From positions 1 through 6,099 of the forward strand of contig JALNZZ010000126.1 of NCBI GenBank assembly GCA_023229065.1: a stretch of DNA of 6,099 nucleotides, read 5' to 3'. How positions within the stretch are numbered: position 1 is the first letter of the stretch; each line of letters opens with the position of its first letter. Of the stretch, positions 1 to 5,385 are shown in pieces. Under the pieces are notes generated by a model that was not told the origin of the DNA, searched no databases, and saw nothing but the letters and a program-made list of their open reading frames with translations. Both the position numbers and the translations under genes were made by a program. This DNA is from Porticoccaceae bacterium (lineage in GTDB: Bacteria > Pseudomonadota > Gammaproteobacteria > Pseudomonadales > Porticoccaceae).

Positions 1-143
1 GCATTGCCGAGACCGTGGATACGCACGATGCCGTCGGATACGGAGACAATGGTGCCTTCGTTCTTCACTTCGGTAGAAATATCAAGGCGTTCAATGCGCT
101 GCTTGATGATTTCGCTGATTTCAGATGGATTCAGTTGCTGCAT
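1..143 (-). CDS. atpA: F1 ATP synthase subunit alpha, N-terminal fragment (cut by window edge)
   Basis: This is the first 47 codons of the alpha subunit; the rest lies beyond base 1. Alpha forms the non-catalytic nucleotide-binding positions of the alpha3beta3 F1 head on the cytoplasmic side of the membrane. The translation starts MQQLNPSEISEIIKQRIERL and continues through a VSDGIVRIHGLGNA stretch. The first part is the amphipathic N-terminal helix that binds the delta subunit, and the second is the start of the beta-barrel crown domain. The ATG at 143-141 has a GAGGAA ribosome binding site seven bases upstream. The gene follows atpH after 31 bases, as expected in the atp operon. No Walker motif is visible because the fragment ends before the nucleotide-binding domain. 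Confidence 0.95.
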   Translation of the reverse strand, partial: MQQLNPSEISEIIKQRIERLDISTEVKNEGTIVSVSDGIVRIHGLGN

Positions 144-174
144 GGTCGATTCCTCGATCCCGTATGTTCAAATA

Positions 175-711
175 CTAGGAGTGTAGTGCTTCGGCGAGTT
201 TGTTCAGGCGACCGCGAACGCTGCCATCAATGATGGTGTCACCGGCCCGGATCAGAACACCGCCGAGGAGGGACTGGTCTACGCTGAGATTGATGTTGAC
301 CTGCCGGTCGAGCTTGCGGCTCAACACTTCACTCAGCGCCTGTTGTTGCTCGGTGCTGATTTCCCGTGCCGATACCAGCTCCACATCGACGGTCTGTTCG
401 CGCAGCGCCTTGAGCGCCTCGAACTGTTCGCCGATCTGCGGGATCAGGGGCAAGCGGCGATTTGTCGCCAACAAACCCACCAGGTTGCGCGCCTTGTCAT
501 CCAGGGCGTCCCCACATATATCGATAATGGTATCGGCCTGTTGCCGGGCAGTGAGGGCCGGCGAGTCCAGCAAGGACTGAACAGCCGGCTCGCGTACTAC
601 GGCAGTGAGCAGTGTCAGAACTGCAGACCAGGCGGACAGAGTATCGGCCGCTTGCGCGGTTTCAAACAATGCCTTTGCGTAGGGCCGCGCCAGAGTAGTC
701 AATTCCGCCAT
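175..711 (-). CDS. atpH: F1 ATP synthase subunit delta
   Basis: A 178-residue protein, close to the 177 residues of the E. coli delta subunit. Delta sits on top of the F1 head and ties it to the peripheral stalk formed by the b subunits. The N-terminal helical domain (about residues 1-105) opens with LTTLARPYAKALFETAQ, the usual ARPYAKA signature that contacts alpha. The C-terminal part carries LLGGVLIRAGDTIIDGSVRG (about 148-167) followed by the ending LNKLAEAL, the most conserved stretch of the family. The ATG has GAGG six bases upstream, and only 11 bases separate it from the atpF stop. It ends in TAG. Nothing suggests truncation or frameshift. Confidence 0.97.
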   Translation of the reverse strand: MAELTTLARPYAKALFETAQAADTLSAWSAVLTLLTAVVREPAVQSLLDSPALTARQQADTIIDICGDALDDKARNLVGLLATNRRLPLIPQIGEQFEALKALREQTVDVELVSAREISTEQQQALSEVLSRKLDRQVNINLSVDQSLLGGVLIRAGDTIIDGSVRGRLNKLAEALHS

Positions 712-722
712 GTAAAACCTCG

Positions 723-1193
723 TTAAAGCTGTGCCGCCAGTTTGTCGACCAGCTCACGGTTGGCGTTTTCGTCAATGGAAGCTTCCAAAATCTTCTCGGC
801 ACCCGCAATAGCAAGAGTGGCCACCTTGGTCCGGAGCTCTTCGCGAGCACGGTTCACTTCCTGCTCGATTTCCGCCTGGGCACTCGCCTTCAGGCGCTCG
901 CCTTCCGTGCGGGCCTTCTCCTTAGCTTCCTCAACGATCTGGTTGGCGCGCTTGTTGGCCTGCTCAATGAGAGCAGCAGCTTCCTGCTTGGCACCTTTCA
1001 GTGCATCAGTAGCCTTGCCCTGCGCCAGTTCAAGATCGCGCATGGCACGGTCAGCGGCATCAAGCCCCTCCGCGATCTTGTTTTTGCGCTCCTCCAGAAT
1101 ACGGTTGAACGCTGGCCAGACGATCTTCATGCAGAACCACACGAAGAAGGCGAAAGTCACCATCTGACCAAACAGCGTCATATTGATATTCAC
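723..1193 (-). CDS. atpF: Fo ATP synthase subunit b
   Basis: A 156-residue protein, the same length as E. coli subunit b and alignable with it end to end. Two copies form the peripheral stalk that holds the F1 head against rotation. Residues about 5-26 form the single membrane anchor (LFGQMVTFAFFVWFCMKIVW). From about residue 30 on, the protein is a long charged helix rich in Ala, Glu, Lys and Arg, the dimeric coiled coil. The C-terminal region (about 118-156, with LAIAGAEKILE) binds delta. The start is GTG at 1193-1191: it gives MNINMTLFGQ, matching the family N-terminus, and has GAGG eight bases upstream. A nearer ATG at 1198-1196 is out of frame and meets a stop after two codons. The next in-frame ATG (codon 5) would shorten the N-terminus. 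Confidence 0.96.
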   Translation of the reverse strand: MNINMTLFGQMVTFAFFVWFCMKIVWPAFNRILEERKNKIAEGLDAADRAMRDLELAQGKATDALKGAKQEAAALIEQANKRANQIVEEAKEKARTEGERLKASAQAEIEQEVNRAREELRTKVATLAIAGAEKILEASIDENANRELVDKLAAQL

Positions 1194-1251
1194 GCCATGA
1201 ACCTCACAATTTCGGTTTTGGTTGAATCAGCTATCTTGTGACGATCAGTGA

Positions 1252-1491
1252 TCAAGCGCCAACGCCGGGAGCAACAACAAAGATGAGGTACATGGAGATA
1301 CCAACGCCGATAATCGGAATGGCGTCAATCAGACCGGCGAGCAGAAACATCTTGCCCTGCAGCATAGGACCGAGTTCAGGCTGGCGAGCAGTGCCTTCAA
1401 TCAGTTTTCCACCGAGAATTCCCATACCCAGTGCAGCGCCGATGGCGGCTGAGCTCAGCATGATAGCAGCAGCGATGATGACGAGTTCCAT
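1252..1491 (-). CDS. atpE: Fo ATP synthase subunit c (proteolipid ring)
   Basis: A 79-residue hairpin protein that forms the rotating ring in the membrane. Helix 1 (about 3-30) contains the glycine-rich packing motif GAALGMGILGG (18-28). The polar loop is ARQPE (35-39), which contacts gamma and epsilon. Helix 2 (about 46-73) carries the ion-binding carboxylate Asp56 in GLIDAIP. The Asp in this context is typical of proton-driven enzymes, and I see no clear sodium-binding signature. Compared with E. coli, the N-terminus is about five residues shorter and the C-terminus has a small extension ending PGVGA. The ATG is preceded by AGGAG with a seven-base spacing, the strongest ribosome binding site in the operon, which fits the high copy number of c. 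Confidence 0.97.
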   Translation of the reverse strand: MELVIIAAAIMLSSAAIGAALGMGILGGKLIEGTARQPELGPMLQGKMFLLAGLIDAIPIIGVGISMYLIFVVAPGVGA

Positions 1492-1543
1492 TGTGTATCT
1501 CCTAGTAGTGTTTTAAAGGTTGGTAAGTTTAAGTCAGTATTAA
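1492..1543 (-). promoter_or_regulatory. AU-rich translation initiation region of atpE
   Basis: This is the 52-base spacer between the atpB stop and the atpE start. By direct count it holds 16 G+C (31%), with only four G on the coding strand, three of them in the ribosome binding site AGGAG. It should therefore be almost unstructured in mRNA. In E. coli a U-rich enhancer upstream of atpE raises translation of subunit c; assigning the same role here is inference from composition and position. Confidence 0.45.
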
Positions 1544-2410
1544 TCAGTGATCTTGGTGGGACATGCTCAGATACACCACTGTCAAGACCATGAAGATAAA
1601 GGCCTGCAGGGTGATAATCAGGATATGGAAGATGGCCCAGCCCATCTGGAGGAAGCCACCGAAAATACCAAGTAGTAGACCAGCGCTGTACATAGTGGCG
1701 ATCAAAATAAAAATCATCTCTCCGGCGAACATATTGCCGAACAGCCGCAGGGCGAGAGAGAAGGGCCTGGCCAACAAGCCTACGACTTCCATGAACAGGT
1801 TGACGGGAATGAATATCCAATGATTAAAGGGGTGGAAGACAAACTCGCGGACATACCCCACACCTTTGATCTTGAATCCGTAGTAGATCATCAGCACGAA
1901 CACCCCCAGGGCCAAGCCAGCGGTGACGTTGATATCCGTGGTTGGCACGATCTTGAAGTAGACTTCGTGGGGGTCCATACCAAGCACGTACTGACCGAAC
2001 AGCTGTGCAGAATAAGGGATCAAATCGACGGGAAGAAGGTCCATCAAGTTCATCAGAAAGACCCAGACGAAGATGGTGAGGGCCAGGGGACCTACCAGCT
2101 GACTGCGACCGTGGAAACTGTCTTTGACTGTGTTGTTGACGAACTCAATGACGAACTCGATAAAGTTCTGAAAGGCACCGGGAACACCCGAAGTGGCCTT
2201 TTTAGCGGCCTTGTGGAACAGCCAGCAGAAAACCAGGCCCAAACCGATGGACCATCCCATAGAGTCGACATGAATAGCCCAAAATCCCATATCGGCTGCT
2301 TCCTGGGGAGAGAGAGCGAAGCCCCAGGTGCCGTCAGGATGTCTCCCATAGACGAGGTTTTGTAAATGGTGCTGGATGTAGTCTGTCGTCGTGAGGGATT
2401 CTGATGCCAT
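1544..2410 (-). CDS. atpB: Fo ATP synthase subunit a
   Basis: A 288-residue integral membrane protein that forms the stator half-channels beside the c ring. The essential arginine is Arg222 in the motif LRLFGNMFAGE (221-231), matching Arg210 of E. coli. Glu231 matches E. coli Glu219, and Gln269 in IITLQAFIF matches Gln252. Hydrophobic segments are visible at about 52-66, 106-126, 161-178, 197-214, 229-250 and 256-283, with the two most C-terminal ones forming the long helices that face the ring. The soluble N-terminus includes DSMGWSIGLG. The ATG follows the atpI stop by 41 bases. Its ribosome binding site is weak (AGAG about ten bases upstream), in contrast to atpE downstream. The gene ends in TGA with no sign of damage. 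Confidence 0.97.
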   Translation of the reverse strand: MASESLTTTDYIQHHLQNLVYGRHPDGTWGFALSPQEAADMGFWAIHVDSMGWSIGLGLVFCWLFHKAAKKATSGVPGAFQNFIEFVIEFVNNTVKDSFHGRSQLVGPLALTIFVWVFLMNLMDLLPVDLIPYSAQLFGQYVLGMDPHEVYFKIVPTTDINVTAGLALGVFVLMIYYGFKIKGVGYVREFVFHPFNHWIFIPVNLFMEVVGLLARPFSLALRLFGNMFAGEMIFILIATMYSAGLLLGIFGGFLQMGWAIFHILIITLQAFIFMVLTVVYLSMSHQDH

Positions 2411-2451
2411 TGATACGGGTCTCTACTTGAAGGCCTGTTGGTTGAATCACT

Positions 2452-2832
2452 CTAGGGCTTGTGCCGCTGTAAGAGTGTTGCAGCTACTGCGGTGTGAACC
2501 AGCACCATCACGCCGTAGCCAGCGAAAAACGCAACCGCTCCCAGCGGCTTGACAAATATAAACGTCGCCATAAAAAATAGCGCCGATAGCATGATCTTGC
2601 CGGCTTCACCCCGGTACATGCTCTGTATCGACCGCGCGAGTTGACTGCCGCCGCGATGACGGAATGCCAGTCTGGCAAAGTAGACGGTGCCCGCAACCTG
2701 TATCAACCCGCCCGCCAACAGCGAGTACGCCTGAACCTGGTCGAGAGTCAACAGAGCCAAGGCCAGTAGAATCAGTACCAGTAGCTCTATCCCTGTCATC
2801 CGCCACAATGGGGGTTTGGCTATAGTGCCCAC
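2452..2832 (-). CDS. atpI: ATP synthase accessory protein I
   Basis: A small membrane protein encoded first in the atp operon. In studied bacteria AtpI assists assembly or stability of the c ring and is not part of the finished enzyme. With the GTG start at 2832 it is 126 residues, as in E. coli. Four hydrophobic segments lie at about 15-30, 36-52, 80-95 and 99-120, and the family motif GEAGK is at 75-79. I prefer this GTG because AGAGG/GGGG precedes it at usable spacing and the N-terminus has the usual length. A TTG at 2856 would add eight residues and cannot be excluded. The PN pair that follows the GG(L/I) segment in E. coli and Pseudomonas AtpI (as in LPNVYF) is replaced here by GT (VAGTVYF). 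Sequence conservation in this family is low, so position and topology carry much of the call. Confidence 0.88.
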   Translation of the reverse strand: MGTIAKPPLWRMTGIELLVLILLALALLTLDQVQAYSLLAGGLIQVAGTVYFARLAFRHRGGSQLARSIQSMYRGEAGKIMLSALFFMATFIFVKPLGAVAFFAGYGVMVLVHTAVAATLLQRHKP

Positions 2833-2864
2833 AATAACCCCCTCTCGGCCGTACAAGGTGCCAT
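2820..2864 (-). other. Possible 14-codon leader ORF overlapping the atpI start
   Basis: An ATG at 2864-2862 opens a 14-codon frame (MAPCTAERGLLWAL) that stops at TAG 2822-2820, just inside atpI in another frame. A strong GGAGG lies ten bases upstream, better than the site of atpI itself. Its stop falls about ten bases past the preferred atpI GTG, so ribosomes finishing it could restart on atpI. Whether it is translated is unknown; a chance frame of this length is quite possible. Confidence 0.25.
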
Positions 2865-2883
2865 GGATACCTGACCTCCATGG
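2861..2883 (-). promoter_or_regulatory. Hairpin in the atpI mRNA leader
   Basis: The coding strand carries CCATGGA, a nine-base loop (GGTCAGGTA) and TCCATGG, giving a perfect 7-bp stem. It would lie within a few bases of the 5' end of mRNA made from the predicted promoter. The 3' arm contains the ATG of the small leader frame, and the 5' arm contains part of its GGAGG site. It could protect the 5' end or limit initiation; both roles are inference. Confidence 0.4.
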
Positions 2884-2892
2884 GCGGGCAGA

Positions 2893-2921
2893 ATTATATG
2901 GACTTCAGGGGTGTTATTCAA
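2893..2921 (-). promoter_or_regulatory. Sigma70-type promoter for the atp operon
   Basis: On the coding strand the -35 box is TTGAAT (2921-2916, four of six consensus bases), the spacer is exactly 17 bases, and the -10 box is TATAAT (2898-2893, all six). Transcription should start near 2886-2885, about 53 bases ahead of the preferred atpI start. It sits in the only sizeable gap of the window, between parB and atpI, the expected place. I see no terminator after parB, so readthrough from the partition genes may add to expression. Confidence 0.75.
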
Positions 2922-2947
2922 CAGAAAGTACAAGCAACTTGTTGAAT
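2916..2947. repeat. Inverted repeat overlapping the -35 box
   Basis: On the + strand ATTCAACA (2916-2923) is matched by TGTTGAAT (2940-2947), a perfect 8-base inverted repeat with 16 bases between the arms and about 24 bases from centre to centre. The arm at 2916 includes the whole -35 hexamer. The spacing would put two half-sites on roughly the same side of the helix, as for a dimeric DNA-binding protein. No known operator consensus is recognised. The rest of the spacer between parB and atpI holds nothing else I can name. Confidence 0.4.
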
Positions 2948-2978
2948 TAACGAGCATGAGCTCTGCCACTACCGATTG

Positions 2979-3884
2979 TTAGTCGCCAACCCTGAGGCGC
3001 TGAAACAACCCTTCGAGTTCTTCCAGAGCACTGTAACTGAATACCACCTTACCTTTGCCGCCACTGCCGTGCTGAATCGATACCGGCAGACCCACATGCT
3101 CCGCGACCCTCTCTTCGAGGCGACGAATGTCCACATCGGCCACTTTTGGTGATGCCGGCGGTTCACTTTCCTCTCGCAGCAGCTTCCTCACCATGGCCTC
3201 GGTTTGGCGCACAGTCAGACCTTTGCCTGCCACAGTGCGCGCCGCCACTACCTGCTGGTCGCCATCGAGGGCGAGCAGAGCGCGGGCATGTCCCATTTCA
3301 ATATCGCCCCGCTCCAGCATGATGCGCACTTCGCTTTCTAACCCCAGCAGGCGCAACAGGTTGGCCACTGATGCCCGTGATTTTCCCACTGCATCCGCCA
3401 CCTCCTGTTGGGTGAGCTGAAATTCCTGCTGCAGACGACTCAGGGCGTGGGCTTCCTCGATAGGGTTGAGATCTTCGCGCTGGATATTCTCGATCAGCGC
3501 CATGGCAATGGCAGCTTGATCGGGAACTTCACGCACCAGAGTGGGCACCGTGTCGAGGCCAGCCAGCTGGGCACCGCGCCAGCGCCTCTCGCCGGCGATG
3601 ATCTCGTATTTGTCAGCGCCTATTGGCCGCACCACAATGGGCTGCATAATGCCCTGAGCGCGGATCGACTCCGCCAGCTCCTCCAGCGCCTCGGGGTGCA
3701 TGTCGCGGCGCGGTTGATATTTACCGCGCTGGAGAAATTCGATCGGCAGATGGCGCAAGGTACCATCCTCGCTGGCAGCAGTACTAACTGCGCCGCCGGT
3801 CGCCTGGTCGCTGCCGGCCTGTCCGGGCTCGATACCCAGCAGCGCATCGAGGCCGCGGCCCAGTCCTTTGCGTTTTCCTGACAT
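2979..3884 (-). CDS. parB: Chromosome partition protein ParB, CTP-dependent DNA clamp
   Basis: A 301-residue ParB of the chromosomal (Spo0J) type. It loads at parS sites, slides along DNA as a CTP-bound clamp and stimulates the ParA ATPase to separate new origins. In order: the ParA-interacting N-terminus KRKGLGRGLDALLG (4-17), a short variable linker, the CTP-binding domain with QPRRD (57-61), GERRWRG (98-104) and ENIQREDLNP (132-141), and a helix-turn-helix LTQQEVADAVGKSRASVANL (157-176). The dimerisation domain is about 249-301. The usual Ala after GERRWR is Gly here. I chose ATG 3884 because the family begins just before KRGLGRG and AGGAA lies seven bases upstream. An in-frame GTG at 3917, overlapping the parA stop (TAGTG), would add 11 residues. 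No parS was seen in the window. Confidence 0.96.
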   Translation of the reverse strand: MSGKRKGLGRGLDALLGIEPGQAGSDQATGGAVSTAASEDGTLRHLPIEFLQRGKYQPRRDMHPEALEELAESIRAQGIMQPIVVRPIGADKYEIIAGERRWRGAQLAGLDTVPTLVREVPDQAAIAMALIENIQREDLNPIEEAHALSRLQQEFQLTQQEVADAVGKSRASVANLLRLLGLESEVRIMLERGDIEMGHARALLALDGDQQVVAARTVAGKGLTVRQTEAMVRKLLREESEPPASPKVADVDIRRLEERVAEHVGLPVSIQHGSGGKGKVVFSYSALEELEGLFQRLRVGD

Positions 3885-3916
3885 GCTTGTGTTCCTGATC
3901 CTGGGGCCTGTTAACA

Positions 3917-4708
3917 CTAGTTGAATGGTCGGCGTTGTCCCTCAGCTTTGCAACGGCGGATGATTTCACCCGCGAGACCGAGATAGGCAATGGCACCCTT
4001 GGCGTGGCGATCATACTGCAGCGCCGTCTGACCATAGCTCGGTGCCTCCGCCAGGCGGATATTGCGGGGGATAGTGGTGCGGTACACCTTGTCGCCAAAG
4101 TACTGATGCAACTGCGCCGTCACTTCGTTGGTCAGTGAGCTGCGGGGGTCGTACATGGTACGCAGTATACCCTCAATGCGCAGCCCGGGATTGAGTGCTT
4201 TGCCAATGCGCTGAATGGTGTTCACCAGATCAGTGAGCCCTTCCAGGGCATAGTATTCACACTGCATGGGAATGATGACACCACTGCAGGCCACCAGCGA
4301 GTTGACGGTGAGCATACTCAGCGAGGGTGGACAATCGATGATGATAAAGTCATAGCGGTCGGCGACGCGCAACAGAGCATGGCGCAAGCGACTCTCCCGC
4401 CCGCTTAACTCCATCAGCTCCACCTCGGCGGCAGTGAGATCACGGTTGGCGGGCAGAATATCAAAACTGCCATCGGCACAGGGACGCAGCACTTCCTCGA
4501 TAGTCACTTTGCCGGTGAGCACATCGTACACCGAGCGCTCGAGAGTATGTTTGTCGATGCCGACCCCGGTCGTTGCATTGCCTTGAGGGTCCATATCCAC
4601 CAACAGTACGCGCTTGCCATAAGTGGCCAGTGATGCCGCCAGGTTGACGCTGGTAGTGGTCTTGCCCACGCCGCCTTTCTGGTTGGCAACAGTGAAGATA
4701 TGGCTCAA
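3917..4708 (-). CDS. parA: Chromosome partition ATPase ParA (Soj type)
   Basis: A 263-residue ParA/MinD-superfamily ATPase. Its ATP-bound dimer coats the nucleoid, and release by ParB drives movement of the origin region. The deviant Walker A motif is KGGVGKTT (11-18, with signature Lys11), Walker A' is DMDPQGN (38-44) and Walker B is IIIDCPPS (122-129). TMYDPRSSLTNEV near the middle and AEAPSYGQ near the C-terminus are typical of the Soj family. There is no N-terminal DNA-binding domain, so it is not a plasmid type Ia ParA. The start is TTG at 4708-4706: it gives MSHIFTVANQKGG, the normal family N-terminus, has GGAG seven bases upstream, and overlaps the rsmG stop by four bases (TTGA). No ATG or GTG lies close enough to replace it, so translation is probably coupled to rsmG. 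Confidence 0.96.
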   Translation of the reverse strand: MSHIFTVANQKGGVGKTTTSVNLAASLATYGKRVLLVDMDPQGNATTGVGIDKHTLERSVYDVLTGKVTIEEVLRPCADGSFDILPANRDLTAAEVELMELSGRESRLRHALLRVADRYDFIIIDCPPSLSMLTVNSLVACSGVIIPMQCEYYALEGLTDLVNTIQRIGKALNPGLRIEGILRTMYDPRSSLTNEVTAQLHQYFGDKVYRTTIPRNIRLAEAPSYGQTALQYDRHAKGAIAYLGLAGEIIRRCKAEGQRRPFN

Positions 4709-5382
4709 GGTGGTGCTCCAGGTGATGTCCCGATTGCTATCAAATGACGCTCACCGTCTATACCGGGGACCTGTAGAGGGTGGGCGCCAGTGACGATATA
4801 GGGTTTTGCCAGTGCGCTCAACTCCTCACTGGGTAAGCGGCCTTTCATGGCGAAAAAGTGTCCACCTGGTGCCAGCAGATGGGCTGTACTGGCAATCATG
4901 GTATCGAGCGCACTATAGGCGCGACTGATCACCCCATCGAACAAGCGGGGCGGGCTATAACTCTCGGCGCGGGATTGCACTTCGCTGACATTCCCAAGCC
5001 CCAGCGAGGTGCGCACCTGAAACAGAAAGCGCACCCGCTTACCGTTACTGTCGAGTAGAGTGAAGTGTCGATCAGGCAGGGCAATAGCCAGTGGGATTCC
5101 AGGCAACCCGGGACCTGTCCCGACATCGATAAAACACTCGCCGGTCAGCCAGGGGATGATCGATAAACTATCCAACAGATGCAGCGCTACCATGTCGAGG
5201 GGGTCGCTGATCGCGGTCAGATTGTAGGCGCGGTTCCACTTGACCAGTAGCGCCAGGTACGCCAGCAATTGGTCCACCTGGTTACTATCGAGAGCAAGTC
5301 CGAGTTGATCCAGCCCCTTCTTCAACTGCAGCTGGGCACGACCATCTGTCAGGGGATCTGCTCCCATTCGCTGGCCTTCCAT
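4705..5382 (-). CDS. rsmG: 16S rRNA (guanine-N7) methyltransferase RsmG (GidB)
   Basis: A 225-residue SAM-dependent enzyme that makes m7G527 in 16S rRNA; loss of it gives low-level streptomycin resistance in several bacteria. The SAM-binding motif is FIDVGTGPGLPGIPL (84-98), followed by the acidic LLD (109-111) and GKRVRFL. VISRAYSAL (151-159) and the C-terminal DGERHL (209-214) are further family signatures, and WNRAYNLTAI (49-58) is the conserved N-terminal motif. It is about 18 residues longer at the N-terminus than E. coli RsmG. Possible starts are GTG 5385 (directly after the mnmG stop), ATG 5382 and ATG 5367. I chose ATG 5382 because GAGG lies eight bases before it; ATG 5367 with AAGG seven bases upstream is also credible. 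Tight spacing indicates one transcript with mnmG and parA. Confidence 0.95.
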   Translation of the reverse strand: MEGQRMGADPLTDGRAQLQLKKGLDQLGLALDSNQVDQLLAYLALLVKWNRAYNLTAISDPLDMVALHLLDSLSIIPWLTGECFIDVGTGPGLPGIPLAIALPDRHFTLLDSNGKRVRFLFQVRTSLGLGNVSEVQSRAESYSPPRLFDGVISRAYSALDTMIASTAHLLAPGGHFFAMKGRLPSEELSALAKPYIVTGAHPLQVPGIDGERHLIAIGTSPGAPP

Positions 5383-5385
5383 CAC

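Noticed and set aside
742..1167. 141-codon Ser/Ala/Arg-rich open frame on the + strand opposite atpF
   Set aside because: Its composition is just the complement of the Ala/Glu/Lys codons of the subunit b coiled coil.
1820..2365. 181-codon open frame on the + strand opposite atpB
   Set aside because: It is antisense to a clearly conserved gene, shows no recognisable domain, and long antisense frames are expected in such coding DNA.
2606..2881. 91-codon minus-strand frame starting at an ATG in the leader hairpin and overlapping atpI
   Set aside because: It covers most of atpI in another frame, lacks membrane segments or any known motif, and atpI accounts for the region.
2952..2963. Small dyad GAGC-ATGA-GCTC after parB as a possible terminator
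   Set aside because: The stem is only four base pairs and no run of T follows on the coding strand, so an intrinsic terminator is not supported.
2833..2978. Possible replication origin in the parB-atpI gap
   Set aside because: No DnaA box (TTATNCACA) or AT-rich repeat cluster is visible; the gap is explained by the atp promoter and leader.
3408..3881. 157-codon open frame on the + strand opposite parB
   Set aside because: Antisense shadow of parB, with no family signature and no supporting spacer or promoter.
5233..5246. parS-like half site GTTCCAC inside rsmG
   Set aside because: Only about 9 of 14 bases match the GTTCCACGTGGAAC palindrome, and the second half is missing, so it is not a credible ParB loading site.
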